A stretch of 64,000 bases of DNA from Mycobacterium sp. IDR2000157661 (GCF_022317005.1 NZ_CP081006.1:1426001-1490000), one strand, 5' to 3'; positions 10,620-30,330 are shown, counted from the stretch's first letter. Notes: generated from the sequence alone by a model not told the origin. A program made the numbers and translations.

Positions 10620-12041
10620 CTATGCGACACGTCCCCAGTGCCCGCTGTCGGCGACGAGCACGGAGACGGACTGCATGGTCTTCATATAGCGGGCGACGGA
10701 CTTCCTCGCGATCGGATTATCGGGATGCATGATCGCCATCACGGTGCCCGCGCCGTATCGGAATATGTAGATGGTGAGCTGATAGGAGAATCGGCCGTCC
10801 GGGTAGATCCCGATATTGTCGGCCAGGCCCAGATCAGCGGCGGCGAGCACGGCGTTGAGCGGAGCGGCGCCGGCGTGAAAGAAATTCGAGACGGGGAAGT
10901 TCGGCCGTGGCCAGTTCAACCACGGCGCCAATTCCAATACGCGGTAATACGGCACCTTGGCCATATTCAGGTTCGCGTCGAAGGACGCCTGCGCGGCCCA
11001 CGCGGCATCGCCGAACGAGGCGGCCCCGATCGGCACGGTGATCGGGATGAGGCCGGTGAACCAGCCCTGCGTGGCGAAGTTGTCCGTGGCCGAGCGCGAG
11101 TCGCGCGGAGTGAGCCCGGAGTACGTCAGAGCGCCCGTCAGCTCATGCTCGACCTGGGCGAGGCAGGCGAACAAGCCGCCCACGAAACGCGCGCCGGCCG
11201 CCGCGCAGGCCGTTTCGAAGCGATCCGTCTGAGCGGGGTCCATCAGGACTTCCGACGTCATCGCACTTCTGTCGGACAACAGCGGATTGCCCAGCGGCAG
11301 CGGGAATTCGGGAAAGCCGCCGCCGTTGCTCTCGGCGAAGTCGAGCCAGGCCCGAACCTCGGGCGAATCCAGGCTCAACTCCGAGGTGCGCTCGCGCTCG
11401 CGAACACAGAACTCGTCGAAGCTGCCGGCGGCGGGCAGCGCGAGAGCTTGACCGCCTCCGCTCAACGCCGAGTACATCCCGTTGGCTTCCAGCATCGTGG
11501 TGCCGATCAGCGTCGCGTCCCCGTGGACATGATCCATGGCGGCGAAGAAGGTGAAGTGACCGTCATGCTGGATGACTCCGAACGTGAAGCAGCCCCATTC
11601 CAGGGGACTCGGGATCGTGACCACATGATCGTGGATCTCCTCGATCGTCATACCGCCGTGGTCGATGGGGACGAACTCGATGTCGGCCGGGTCGGCGATC
11701 GAATGCCGGACGAACTCTCCGTGACCGGCGTCGGCGAACCAGCTGCGGAACGTGTCGTGCCGACGCAGGTAGGCGTTCACGGCGTGATCCATGGCCGCGA
11801 TGTCACAGCGGCCGGCTACCTCGCAGCTCGCGATGATCTGGCGAGAGAAGTTCAGTCCCGCCGCGGCCCGTTCGCGGTAGTTGCGCAGATGTTGGCGCTG
11901 CATGTAGCTGACCGGTACCGCACTGACCGGCGCGTGGCGCGCCTTCTCGGCGGCCGCGGCGCTCGGATGCCAGGAGGTGACGGCGCCCGGTCTCAGCGCC
12001 CATTCGTCAAGTGCGCCAACCGTGATCTTGCCGATGCGCAA
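10620..12041 (-). CDS. papA3: Polyketide-associated acyltransferase PapA3 type
   Basis: This 473-residue condensation-fold acyltransferase is predicted to move the Pks-bound polyphleoyl chain to trehalose. The catalytic motif HxxxD is seen as His171-VHG-Asp175 in AMDHVHGDATLIG. The start is a TTG at 12041. It is preceded by GGGAGGA at a good distance and gives MRIGKITVGALDEW, the usual PapA beginning. An upstream ATG at 12095 in the same frame would add 18 non-family residues. It is the first gene of the minus-strand run papA3-mmpL10-fadD23-pe and is divergent from pks. In M. smegmatis the equivalent enzyme makes the diacyltrehalose intermediate of TPP. Confidence 0.9.
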   Translation of the reverse strand: MRIGKITVGALDEWALRPGAVTSWHPSAAAAEKARHAPVSAVPVSYMQRQHLRNYRERAAAGLNFSRQIIASCEVAGRCDIAAMDHAVNAYLRRHDTFRSWFADAGHGEFVRHSIADPADIEFVPIDHGGMTIEEIHDHVVTIPSPLEWGCFTFGVIQHDGHFTFFAAMDHVHGDATLIGTTMLEANGMYSALSGGGQALALPAAGSFDEFCVRERERTSELSLDSPEVRAWLDFAESNGGGFPEFPLPLGNPLLSDRSAMTSEVLMDPAQTDRFETACAAAGARFVGGLFACLAQVEHELTGALTYSGLTPRDSRSATDNFATQGWFTGLIPITVPIGAASFGDAAWAAQASFDANLNMAKVPYYRVLELAPWLNWPRPNFPVSNFFHAGAAPLNAVLAAADLGLADNIGIYPDGRFSYQLTIYIFRYGAGTVMAIMHPDNPIARKSVARYMKTMQSVSVLVADSGHWGRVA

Positions 12042-12282
12042 AGCCTGGTCCTCCCGAATAGCCCCGCTCGTGCCGGCTCCGGATCGCCGACACAAGCCAT
12101 TGCCGGATCAACATACTCTGGGTTCTTCGACAGTTGCCCGACGTCCGCCGAACCTCCGTCGGTCAGACCGCACAAACCGCAGGTGCATGCCATAGAGTGC
12201 GTCGGGGATTAACCTTCGGGGGCGGCTGATGACCCGCGGGCGGGATGTTTCTGACCGCCGATGCAGGGAGGACAACAACGGC
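12042..12282. promoter_or_regulatory. Divergent control region between papA3 and pks
   Basis: These 241 bases separate the TTG start of papA3 (minus strand) from the ATG of pks (plus strand) and must hold both promoters of the TPP-type locus. Strong ribosome-binding sites lie at each edge: GGGAGGA for papA3 and GGGAGG at 12265-12270 for pks. I could not identify convincing -35/-10 boxes or an operator by eye. Confidence 0.55.
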
Positions 12283-23280
<10,998 letters not shown>

Positions 23281-23301
23281 TCCCGCCGAGCCGCGATTGA
23301 G

Positions 23302-24384
23302 TCAGTAGGCCCAGCGCGTGCGCTGCACCTCCGGCGCCAGCGCCGTCTGCAGTGGGACGTCTAGGCCGTCGTAGATGCCCGGCTTCTGCCGGACGAGCCA
23401 GTCGAGCGCGCCGAGCAACCGGTTGGCCGCCGTGGTGTTGCCGCCGTCGGCGCGGGTCCCCCCCAGCACGTCGGCGCGCGTCGTGATCGTCAGCTGAGGA
23501 TCGCCGTCGACGATCACTCGGTGATCGCCGGCCCCCTCATCGGGATAGGGCCAGTCCGGCGCGCACGACGCTTGGATCCGGGTGATGTGGTCGATAACGA
23601 TGCGCTCGCGTCCACCTGACTTGCCGATGACCTTGAGCCAGAACGCGCCCTGGGTGCCCTTCTCGAACCGGCCCATCACGGTGTCGACGGACTCGGTGAG
23701 CGGGCGTCGCTCGACGTCTTCGGTGATCTCGTCGATCTCCACTCCGAGGCCCCGCCCGACCAGCCGGATGTTGCCGCCCCACACCATCGTCGGAACGGAC
23801 GGCAGCAGCATCATGGGCGTCTCGTCCATCGAGCCCCCGAAACCACACAGCACCCGCACCGAATGCGGCTGGTCGTAGGTGGAGTAGTCGAAGATCTCCT
23901 GGCAGTGGATCGTCTTGATCCTGGTGCACAAGCCGGCGGCGATCACCGCGAGCGCATCGTTGCCCCAGCCGGGATCCACGCCGCTGACCAGCAGCGTGGC
24001 CGCGCCCTCTGCAGCGGCGCTGCTCAGCCGGGCGACCCAGTCCGCCGGCGCCGAGCGCGGGTCGTAGAGCGAATACAGCGACGGGGTGACGACGTGCTTG
24101 CCGGCGCGCAGGCACCGCACGATGTCGTTGACCGCCTCTTCCGGGCGGGTGTCGCCGGATGCCATGTAGGCCACGGCGTCGCAGCCGGCCAGCGCCGCGT
24201 CGACATCGGTGGTGGAGCGGACCCCCGTCGGCTCGTCGAGACCGCCGAACGACGCGGCGTCGAGCCCCTCTTTGTCCGGCGACGACGTGATGACGCCCGA
24301 GAGCCGCAAGCCCGGAAAGGCCACCGACGAGCGGATGGCACAGGCCCCCATGTTCCCTGTCCCCCAGACCGCGACACGAAGCAT
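23302..24384 (-). CDS. DapB-like NAD(P)-binding oxidoreductase
   Basis: This 360-residue protein has an N-terminal Rossmann motif (LRVAVWGTGNMGACAIR) and the fold of the dihydrodipicolinate reductase N-terminal family, also seen in 2,4-diaminopentanoate dehydrogenase-like proteins. Further family signs are CDAVAYMASGDTRPEEAV and VSGVDPGWGNDAL. True DapB is shorter (about 250 residues), so lysine biosynthesis is unlikely. The ATG at 24384 follows AGGGTGATGCG. It is convergent with pks (21 bases between stops) and divergent from fadE5, sharing a 234-base control region. The substrate is unknown; a role with the neighbouring lipid genes is not shown by the sequence. Confidence 0.75.
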   Translation of the reverse strand: MLRVAVWGTGNMGACAIRSSVAFPGLRLSGVITSSPDKEGLDAASFGGLDEPTGVRSTTDVDAALAGCDAVAYMASGDTRPEEAVNDIVRCLRAGKHVVTPSLYSLYDPRSAPADWVARLSSAAAEGAATLLVSGVDPGWGNDALAVIAAGLCTRIKTIHCQEIFDYSTYDQPHSVRVLCGFGGSMDETPMMLLPSVPTMVWGGNIRLVGRGLGVEIDEITEDVERRPLTESVDTVMGRFEKGTQGAFWLKVIGKSGGRERIVIDHITRIQASCAPDWPYPDEGAGDHRVIVDGDPQLTITTRADVLGGTRADGGNTTAANRLLGALDWLVRQKPGIYDGLDVPLQTALAPEVQRTRWAY

Positions 24385-24465
24385 CGCATCACCCTATCCG
24401 CAGGGCGTGACGATTCTCACAGCGCGGTGAAGGCACCGGTCAGACACCTGTCAACAGCGGATTCA

Positions 24466-24488
24466 GACCACCGACCAACCGGGTGGTC
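24466..24488. promoter_or_regulatory. Inverted repeat upstream of fadE5
   Basis: The arms GACCACC (24466-24472) and GGTGGTC (24482-24488) form a perfect 7-bp inverted repeat with a 9-base centre. It lies in the shared region between the DapB-like gene and fadE5, about 130 bases before the fadE5 start. It could be an operator for either gene. No protein is assigned. Confidence 0.35.
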
Positions 24489-24530
24489 AGGCAGCGACCG
24501 GAAATCGCTGCGCGCCGGTTTGTGTTGAAG

Positions 24531-24570
24531 TTACCGATGGGTATTATTCAAGACAGTTACTGGTGGGTAA
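24531..24570. promoter_or_regulatory. Pair of TTAC-type operators at the fadE5 promoter
   Basis: Two related 14-base pseudo-palindromes, TTACCGATGGGTAT (24531-24544) and TTACTGGTGGGTAA (24557-24570), are spaced 26 bases start to start. The second ends 48 bases before the GTG of fadE5. A third, fully symmetric copy lies between fadA2 and fabG4 (30307-30320). The shape TTACY-N4-RGTAA is typical of TetR-family operators. Binding by one repressor is inferred. Confidence 0.6.
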
Positions 24571-24618
24571 CTTAATCCGAGTACCCAACCAAAGTGGCCG
24601 ACTCACCGAGGAGGAACC

Positions 24619-26484
24619 GTGAGCCACTACAAGAGCAACGTCCGCGACCAGGTATTCAACCTCTTCGAGGTGTTCGGCGTGGACAAGGCGCTGGGTACGG
24701 GCGCATACGCCGACCTGGATGTCGACACCGCCAAGGAAATGCTGGCCGAGATGGCCCGCCTGGCCGAGGGACCGGTCGCCGACTCGTTCGTCGAGGGTGA
24801 CCGCAATCCGCCGGTCTTCGATCCCAAGACGCATTCGGTGACACTTCCCGAGTCGTTCAAGAAGTCCGTCCGCGCAGTGACCGACGGCGGCTGGGACCGT
24901 GTCGGCATCGAGGAGGAACTCGGCGGTATGCCGATGCCCAAGGCGTTGGTCTGGGCTCTGCACGAGCACCTGCTCGGCGCCAACCCGGCCACCTGGATGT
25001 ACGGTGGCGGCCCCGGCTTCGCCAGCATCTTCTACAAGCAGGCCACCGAAGAGCAGAAGAAGTGGGCCGTCATCGCCGCCGAGCGCGGTTGGGGCGCCAC
25101 CATGGTGCTCACCGAGCCCGATGCGGGTTCGGACGTCGGCGCCGGCCGCACCAAGGCCGTCCAGCAGGACGACGGGTCGTGGCACATCGACGGGGTGAAG
25201 CGCTTCATCACCTCGGCCGACTCCGACGACCTGTTCGAGAACATCTTCCACCTCGTGCTGGCGCGTCCCGAGGGCGCAGGCCCGGGCACCAAGGGGCTCT
25301 CCCTGTTCTTCGTGCCGAAGTTCCTCTTCGACTTCGAGACCGGCGAGCCCGGCGAGCGCAACGGCGTGTTCGTCACCAACGTCGAGCACAAGATGGGCCT
25401 TAAGGTCTCGGCGACCTGTGAGCTGACCTTCGGCCAGCACGGCGTGCCCGCCAAGGGCTGGCTGGTCGGCGAGGTGCACAACGGCATCGCGCAGATGTTC
25501 GACGTCATCGAGCAGGCCCGGATGATGGTGGGCACCAAGGCGATCGCCACGCTGTCGACCGGTTACCTCAACGCGCTCGAGTACGCCAAGGAACGCGTGC
25601 AGGGTGCCGACATGACGCAGATGACCGACAAGACCGCCCCGCGCGTGACCATCACGCACCACCCGGACGTCCGCCGCTCGCTGATGACCCAGAAGGCCTA
25701 CGCCGAGGGTCTGCGCGCGCTGTACCTCTACACCTCGACCTACCAGGACCAGGCGGTCGCCGAGGCGGTGCACGGTATCGACGCCGAGCTGTCGGTCAAG
25801 GTCAACGACCTGCTGCTGCCGATCGTCAAGGGCGTCGGCTCGGAGCAGGCCTACGCCAAGCTGACCGAGTCGCTCCAGACCTTCGGTGGGTCCGGCTTCC
25901 TGCAGGACTACCCGATCGAGCAGTACATCCGTGACGCCAAGATCGACTCGCTGTACGAGGGCACCACCGCGATCCAGGCGCAGGACTTCTTCTTCCGCAA
26001 GATCGTCCGCGACAAGGGCCAGGCGCTCGCGCATGTGGCGGGCCAGATCGAGCAGTTCGTCCGCAACGAGTCCGGCAACGGCCGGCTCAAGGCAGAGCGG
26101 GCTCTGCTGGCCACCGCGCTGGAGGACGTCCAGGGCATGGCCGCCACACTGACCGGCTACCTGATGGCCGCGCAGGAGAACCCGGCCGAGCTCTACAAGG
26201 TGGGCCTCGGTTCGGTGCGCTTCCTGATGAGCGTCGGTGACCTGGTCATCGGCTGGCTGCTGCAGCAGCAGGCCGCGGTGGCCATCGAGGCGCTCGACGC
26301 CGGAGCCGGCTCGCCGGCGACATCCGGCCCCGGTGCCGCCGGCGACGACAGGGCCTTCTACGAGGGCAAGGTCGCGGTTGCGTCGTTCTTCGCGAAGAAC
26401 TTCCTGCCGCTGCTGACCAGCACCCGCAGTGTCATCGACAACCTCGACAACGAGGTGATGGAACTCGACGAGGCGGCCTTCTAA
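24619..26484 (+). CDS. fadE5: Acyl-CoA dehydrogenase FadE5
   Basis: This 621-residue flavin-dependent acyl-CoA dehydrogenase is of the long mycobacterial FadE5 type and carries out the first oxidation of beta-oxidation. FAD and substrate motifs include [17 protein letters not shown] and [14 protein letters not shown]. Glu447 in [12 protein letters not shown] is at the place of the catalytic base of the family. The start is GTG at 24619 with GAGGAGGA immediately upstream. It is preceded by two TTAC-type operators and followed by a strong intrinsic terminator, so it is a single-gene unit. A close paralogue lies at 59794-61629 on the other strand and shares a 73-bp exact DNA match. It is equivalent to Rv0244c by position. 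Confidence 0.92.
   Translation: MSHYKSNVRDQVFNLFEVFGVDKALGTGAYADLDVDTAKEMLAEMARLAEGPVADSFVEGDRNPPVFDPKTHSVTLPESFKKSVRAVTDGGWDRVGIEEELGGMPMPKALVWALHEHLLGANPATWMYGGGPGFASIFYKQATEEQKKWAVIAAERGWGATMVLTEPDAGSDVGAGRTKAVQQDDGSWHIDGVKRFITSADSDDLFENIFHLVLARPEGAGPGTKGLSLFFVPKFLFDFETGEPGERNGVFVTNVEHKMGLKVSATCELTFGQHGVPAKGWLVGEVHNGIAQMFDVIEQARMMVGTKAIATLSTGYLNALEYAKERVQGADMTQMTDKTAPRVTITHHPDVRRSLMTQKAYAEGLRALYLYTSTYQDQAVAEAVHGIDAELSVKVNDLLLPIVKGVGSEQAYAKLTESLQTFGGSGFLQDYPIEQYIRDAKIDSLYEGTTAIQAQDFFFRKIVRDKGQALAHVAGQIEQFVRNESGNGRLKAERALLATALEDVQGMAATLTGYLMAAQENPAELYKVGLGSVRFLMSVGDLVIGWLLQQQAAVAIEALDAGAGSPATSGPGAAGDDRAFYEGKVAVASFFAKNFLPLLTSTRSVIDNLDNEVMELDEAAF
25933..26005 (+). repeat. 73-bp exact match to the second fadE (inverted copy at 60243-60315)
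   Basis: Bases 25933-26005 in fadE5 are identical to the reverse complement of 60243-60315 in the second fadE gene. A single mismatch separates this run from about 20 more matching bases upstream. It encodes the catalytic loop from [10 protein letters not shown] to FFFRKI. Because the copies are inverted, they could support inversion of the 34 kb between them, or gene conversion. Confidence 0.85.
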
Positions 26485-26507
26485 GAGCCTTCTGCCGCCT
26501 CTCGGAC

Positions 26508-26542
26508 AAAAACGCCCCCGGTCTCTTCCCGGGGGCGTTTTT
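26508..26542. terminator. Intrinsic terminator after fadE5
   Basis: The perfect 14-bp arms AAAAACGCCCCCGG (26508-26521) and CCGGGGGCGTTTTT (26529-26542) with a 7-base loop end in a T-run on both strands. The hairpin starts 24 bases after the fadE5 stop. It can terminate fadE5 on the plus strand and transcripts arriving on the minus strand from the LLM oxidoreductase side. Confidence 0.92.
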
Positions 26543-26570
26543 GATGCTCGCTGCTCGCTCGAAATAAGGG

Positions 26571-26664
26571 CGGGTTCGGGAGGGCAATGAGGTGCGTCTC
26601 ATTAGACCAGCGCGGTCGGCTTCCAACCCTCGCCGACTCTTCGGATCAGCCACTCCCGAACCCG
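26571..26664. repeat. 94-base multi-stem inverted-repeat element
   Basis: A perfect 12-bp outer stem, CGGGTTCGGGAG (26571-26582) with CTCCCGAACCCG (26653-26664), encloses two inner hairpins. These are AATGAG/CTCATT (26586-26591 with 26598-26603) and GTCGGC/GCCGAC (26615-26620 with 26632-26637). The predicted shape is a three-way junction. It lies in the otherwise empty stretch between the fadE5 terminator and the LLM oxidoreductase stop. It may be a structured RNA or an attenuator. It overlaps a tiny open frame on the minus strand (26602-26673). Confidence 0.5.
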
Positions 26665-26673
26665 TCGTGGCAT
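26602..26673 (-). CDS. Possible 23-residue microprotein downstream of the LLM gene
   Basis: A minus-strand ATG at 26673 opens a 23-residue frame that begins MPRRVREWLIRR, ends GWKPTALV and stops at TAA (26602-26604). It is basic with two tryptophans. It follows the LLM oxidoreductase stop (26722) by 48 bases and is embedded in the 12-bp inverted repeat element. Only a weak GGGCG precedes it. The composition looks like a real peptide rather than random sequence, but no homologue is known to me, so this is tentative. Confidence 0.3.
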   Translation of the reverse strand: MPRRVREWLIRRVGEGWKPTALV

Positions 26674-26721
26674 CGATGCTACGCCCGTGATGGAGATCAC
26701 ACCAGTGGAGAGTTGCACCGG

Positions 26722-27657
26722 TCAGCTCTGCTTCGTCAGCAGCAGCGCGCGTGTGCGTGCCCGCCCCTCCGACGAGGCGTCGAACACCGAGGCGGTGAAC
26801 TCGTCCACCCCCGCGGCGCTCAACTCGTCGAGGCGCTCGGACACCGCTTGCTCGTCGCCGATGATCGCCGCGTCCTCCGGGCCGGCGTATCCCTCGCGGT
26901 CCAGCATCGCCCGATACGACGGCAGCGTCCCGTAGATCGCGAACTGCTCGGCGGCGCGCTTGCGCGCTGCGTCGACGTCGTCGGTCACGGCGACCGGCAG
27001 CGAAGCGGCCACCCGCACATCGCCTTCCGCGCGCCCGGCCTCGGCCGCGGCCCCACGCAGTGTCGGGACGACATGCTCGGCCAGCGTCTTGGGGCCCGTC
27101 ATCCAGGTCAGCGTTCCCCTGGTCCGGCGCCCGGCCAGGCGGAGCATCTGCGGACCGAGCGCGGCGAGGTAGACCTCTGGCTCCGGAGCGCCGGCAATCT
27201 GCAGGGCCCCCCTGGTCGTCCAGAATTCACCCGACGCGTCGGCGGGCTGCCCGGCCAGCAGCGGCTGCAGGCCGTCGAGATACTCGCGCATCTGCCGGAC
27301 GGGCTTGTCCCAGGACACGCCCCAGACGCCTTCGACGACCATCCGATGGCTCATGCCGATACCGAGGGTGAAGCGGCCGCCGCCGATCAGGCTGAGGGTG
27401 AGCGCACGCTGAGCCAACTGCATGGGGTGCTGAACCTGTATCGGGATGACACCCGAGCCCACATCGATGCCGTCGACATCGCGCAGGGCGATCCCGAGCG
27501 CGATCGGCAGGTCCGCATCGTAGGGCAGCTGGGCCATCCAGATCCTGCGGAAACCCTCGTCTCGCAGTGTGGCGAGGGTGCCGACCAGCGCGTCGACGGG
27601 CGACGGGTCTCCGGCGTTGAGTCCGACGATGCTCAGGCTGATCTGCATGCGCTCCAT
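26722..27657 (-). CDS. LLM-class, probably F420-dependent oxidoreductase
   Basis: This 311-residue luciferase-like (beta/alpha)8 barrel protein belongs to the group that in mycobacteria mostly uses coenzyme F420. Characteristic segments are GFRRIWMAQLPYDAD, VGSGVIPIQVQHPMQLAQ, GGRFTLGIGMSH and EVYLAALGPQMLRLAG. The family usually measures 280-340 residues. The start could be ATG 27657 (MERMQIS) or ATG 27648 (MQISLS), the latter preceded by GGAGCGC; I keep the longer form. The open frame runs further upstream but has no family sequence there. It is divergent from the TDT transporter, with only about 55 bases between starts. The substrate is unknown. Confidence 0.8.
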   Translation of the reverse strand: MERMQISLSIVGLNAGDPSPVDALVGTLATLRDEGFRRIWMAQLPYDADLPIALGIALRDVDGIDVGSGVIPIQVQHPMQLAQRALTLSLIGGGRFTLGIGMSHRMVVEGVWGVSWDKPVRQMREYLDGLQPLLAGQPADASGEFWTTRGALQIAGAPEPEVYLAALGPQMLRLAGRRTRGTLTWMTGPKTLAEHVVPTLRGAAAEAGRAEGDVRVAASLPVAVTDDVDAARKRAAEQFAIYGTLPSYRAMLDREGYAGPEDAAIIGDEQAVSERLDELSAAGVDEFTASVFDASSEGRARTRALLLTKQS

Positions 27658-27706
27658 CGAAGCACGGCGAAGCGAACATACTGAGTCCGTGTCGCAGTCC
27701 GAGTCG

Positions 27707-27730
27707 AAGTCCATGTCTAAGTCCATGTCG
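27707..27730 (+). repeat. Tandem 12-base repeat at the transporter start
   Basis: Two tandem copies of AAGTCCATGTC(T/G) encode repeated Lys-Ser-Met-Ser and duplicate the start codon context (ATG at 27713 and 27725). A looser AGTCCGAGTCG element precedes them. Gain or loss of a unit would change the N-terminus by four residues without shifting frame. Confidence 0.6.
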
Positions 27731-28855
27731 ACGCCGATGACGACCGAGCTGGCACGCCTGCAGCACTTCGGGCCCAACTGGTTCGCGTCGGTCATGGGCA
27801 CCGGCATCGTCGCGACAGCGGGCGCCACCCTGCCGGTGCAGGTGCCGGGACTGCACGTGTTCTCGCGCGTGGTGTGGACCCTGGCCGCGGTGCTGCTGGT
27901 GGTGTTGGGCGTCGCGGTGACCGCGCAGCGCATCCGCCACCCGGTGGTGGCGCGCGGCCACGTCCGCAACCCGCAGATGACGCATTTCTACGGCGCCGCG
28001 CCGATGGCACTGCTGACGGTGGGCTCGGGAGCATTGCTGGTCGGCAGGGACCTCATCGGCGAGCGCACCGCCGTCGACCTTGCCTGGGTGCTGTGGACGG
28101 CTGGCACGGTCGGCGGGTTGTTCACCGCGGCGACCATCCCGTTCTTGATGTTCACCCAGCTCAACGTGGAACCGGACGCGGCCTTCGGCGGTTGGCTGAT
28201 GCCCGTCGTGCCGCCGATGGTGTCGGCGGCCTCCGGTGCATTGCTGATCCCGCACATGGCGCCGGGAACCGGGCGCGCCACCATGCTGTACGGCTGCTAC
28301 GCGATGTTCGGGCTTTCGCTCATTGCGGCGCTGATCATCATCACGATGATCTGGAGCCGGCTGGTCCTCTACGGCACCTCCGGCACCGCTCGGGTGCCCA
28401 CGCTGTGGATCGTGCTGGGACCGCTGGGGCAGGGCATCACCGCCGCCGGCCTGCTCGGTGCGCACGCCGCCGGTGCGGTGCAACCGGAGCTGGCCTCGGC
28501 GATGAGCCTCTTCGCGGTGCTGTTCGGCGTACCCGTGTGGGGATTCGCCGTGCTGTGGATCGTGCTGGCAACCGAGCTGACCGTGCGCACCATGCGGCGC
28601 GGCATGCCGTTCGCGCTGACCTGGTGGAGCCTGACCTTCCCGGTGGGAACGTTCGTGACGGGCACGACGCAACTGGCCAACCACACGGACCTGCCCGCCT
28701 TCCGGGTGGCTGCGGCAATCGCCTACGTCGGGCTGCTCGGCACCTGGACGCTGGTCGCGGTCCGCACCGCGCGCGGAAGCGTCGGCGGCAGCCTGTTCAC
28801 CCCGGCTCCGGCCGGGCCGGTCAAGGCGAAGAAGGACCCACCACCCGGCGGCTGA
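27713..28855 (+). CDS. TDT/TehA-SLAC1 family anion or dicarboxylate transporter
   Basis: This protein of about 380 residues has ten predicted transmembrane helices and belongs to the tellurite-resistance/dicarboxylate transporter (TehA, SLAC1, Ssu1) family. FGPNWFASVMGTGIVATAG near the N-terminus and the matching WWSLTFPVGTFVTGTTQLA near the C-terminus are the typical pseudo-repeat segments. Substrates of relatives include sulfite, malate and other anions. The start is uncertain. A tandem 12-base repeat places two in-frame ATGs (27713, 27725), another ATG is at 27737 and a GTG at 27689; conserved sequence begins only after TTELARLQHFG. A convergent hairpin at 28878-28917 probably terminates it. 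Confidence 0.82.
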   Translation: MSKSMSTPMTTELARLQHFGPNWFASVMGTGIVATAGATLPVQVPGLHVFSRVVWTLAAVLLVVLGVAVTAQRIRHPVVARGHVRNPQMTHFYGAAPMALLTVGSGALLVGRDLIGERTAVDLAWVLWTAGTVGGLFTAATIPFLMFTQLNVEPDAAFGGWLMPVVPPMVSAASGALLIPHMAPGTGRATMLYGCYAMFGLSLIAALIIITMIWSRLVLYGTSGTARVPTLWIVLGPLGQGITAAGLLGAHAAGAVQPELASAMSLFAVLFGVPVWGFAVLWIVLATELTVRTMRRGMPFALTWWSLTFPVGTFVTGTTQLANHTDLPAFRVAAAIAYVGLLGTWTLVAVRTARGSVGGSLFTPAPAGPVKAKKDPPPGG

Positions 28856-28877
28856 GGTGCGGAAAAAGTTAAGAGCC

Positions 28878-28917
28878 CCGTATTGCCGTCGGGTCGGGGG
28901 GTCAGACGACAATACGG
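28878..28917. terminator. Bidirectional hairpin between the transporter and fadA2
   Basis: Arms CCGTATTGCCGTC (28878-28890) and GACGACAATACGG (28905-28917) pair over 12 of 13 positions around a 14-base loop. The element lies between convergent stops (28855 and 28986). The T-tract is weak, so it is more likely a shared terminator of the non-canonical mycobacterial kind than a classical one. Confidence 0.6.
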
Positions 28918-28985
28918 AGCTACCCGGTGTATCGACCGACTTTCCGGGAGCGTTACACCTCCGCGAACCTTTTTCTACGCCTTTC

Positions 28986-30284
28986 TCAGGCCTCCAGGAT
29001 CGCGGCGACGCCCTGCCCGCCCGCCGCGCAGATCGAGATCAGGCCCCGCACCGGCTGGCCCGTCTCCTTATTTTTCTCCGCCAGCTGCTTGGCCATCTGC
29101 GCGACGATGCGCCCGCCGGTCGCGGCGAACGGATGGCCAGCGGCCAGCGAGGACCCGTTGACGTTGAGCTTCGACCGGTCGATCGAGCCGAGCGCAGAGT
29201 CGAGACCGAGCCGCTCCTTGCAGTACTCCTCGGACTCCCAGGCCTGCAGGTGCGCCAGCACCACCGACGCGAACGCCTCGTGGATCTCGTAGAAGTCGAA
29301 GTCCTGCAGCGCCAGCCCGTTTCGCGCGAGCAGCCGCGGGACCGCGTAGGTCGGCGCCATCAGCAAGCCGTCCTTGCCGTTGACGTAGTCGACCGCCGCG
29401 GTCTCCCCGTCGACCCAGTACGCCAGCGGCTCGATGCCGTGCGCGGCCGCCCACTCGTCGGTGGCCAGCAGGGACACCGACGCGCCGTCCGTCAGCGGCG
29501 TGGAGTTGCCCGCGGTCATCGTCGCGTCGCCGTTACGCACGCCGAAGACCGGCTTGAGCTTGGCCAGCTTCTCGGCCGACGAGTCGGCGCGCAGGTTGTT
29601 GTCGCGGTACACCCCGAGGAACGGTGTCACCAGGTCGTCGAAGAAGCCGCGGTCGTATGCGGCGCTCATGTTGCGGTGGCTGGCGGCGGCCAACTCGTCC
29701 TGGTCGGTGCGCTTGATGCCCATCTCCTTGGCGGTGATGGCCGCGTGTTCGCCCATCGACAGCCCGGTGCGCGGTTCGCTGTTGACCGGGATCTGGATGC
29801 CGACCGAGGCGGGCAGCCTGCCGACGAGCTTGAGCCGGTCGACGTTGGACTTGGACCGGCGCAGGCCCAACAGTGTGCGGCGCAGGTTGTCGCCGAGCGC
29901 GATGGGCGCATCCGATGCGGTGTCGACCCCGCCGGCGGCCGCCACCTCGTAGCGGCCCGCAGCGATGCCGTCGGCCGCCGAGATCGTGGCCTGCAGGCCG
30001 GTGCCACAGGCCTGCTGGATGTCGAAGGCAGGGGTGTACGACGACAGCGCGCTGCCGAGCACACACTCGCGCATCAGGTTGAAGTCGCGGCTGTGCTTGA
30101 GCACGGCGCCGCCGATCACCGCGCCGAGGGTCTCGCCGGCCAGGTTGAAACGCTCGACCAGCCCGCCGAGCGCCTCGGTGAACATATCCTGGTTCGAAGC
30201 GTGGGCGTAGGCGCCGTCGGAGCGTGCGAACGGGATCCGGTTGCCGCCGAGAATGGCGACCCTTCGGTTTGAAGTGTTGGCCAT
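28986..30284 (-). CDS. fadA2: Acetyl-CoA acetyltransferase FadA2 (thiolase)
   Basis: This 432-residue thiolase cleaves 3-ketoacyl-CoA or condenses acetyl-CoA units. The nucleophile Cys is in [17 protein letters not shown] near residue 92. The C-terminal catalytic segments [12 protein letters not shown] and [15 protein letters not shown] are intact. It begins [21 protein letters not shown] at the ATG 30284. It is divergent from fabG4 with 46 bases between starts, and these contain a perfect TTAC-type operator. The gene order fadE5, fadA2, fabG4, htdX is the conserved mycobacterial arrangement (Rv0244c-Rv0241c type), which links thiolysis with a ketoreductase and a hydratase. Confidence 0.92.
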   Translation of the reverse strand: MANTSNRRVAILGGNRIPFARSDGAYAHASNQDMFTEALGGLVERFNLAGETLGAVIGGAVLKHSRDFNLMRECVLGSALSSYTPAFDIQQACGTGLQATISAADGIAAGRYEVAAAGGVDTASDAPIALGDNLRRTLLGLRRSKSNVDRLKLVGRLPASVGIQIPVNSEPRTGLSMGEHAAITAKEMGIKRTDQDELAAASHRNMSAAYDRGFFDDLVTPFLGVYRDNNLRADSSAEKLAKLKPVFGVRNGDATMTAGNSTPLTDGASVSLLATDEWAAAHGIEPLAYWVDGETAAVDYVNGKDGLLMAPTYAVPRLLARNGLALQDFDFYEIHEAFASVVLAHLQAWESEEYCKERLGLDSALGSIDRSKLNVNGSSLAAGHPFAATGGRIVAQMAKQLAEKNKETGQPVRGLISICAAGGQGVAAILEA

Positions 30285-30306
30285 GGGGCCATCCTACTCA
30301 CGGTTA

Positions 30307-30320
30307 TTACTCAGGAGTAA
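30307..30320. promoter_or_regulatory. Perfect TTAC-type operator between fadA2 and fabG4
   Basis: TTACTCAGGAGTAA has 6-bp symmetric arms around a 2-base centre. It lies 22 bases before the fadA2 ATG (minus strand) and 10 bases before the fabG4 ATG (plus strand), so one bound dimer could control both. It resembles the two sites at 24531-24570 upstream of fadE5. The short fabG4 leader implies a leaderless or nearly leaderless message. Confidence 0.7.
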
Positions 30321-30330
30321 GTTAGGGTCC

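Noticed and set aside
23302..24384. Assignment of the DapB-like gene as lysine biosynthesis dapB
   Set aside because: It is about 110 residues longer than DapB and matches the wider oxidoreductase family rather than the true DapB active-site pattern.
26571..26664. Considered as a tRNA gene because of its folded shape and length
   Set aside because: The outer stem is 12 bp rather than 7, there is no T-loop or anticodon arm in the right place, and no CCA-compatible end is seen.
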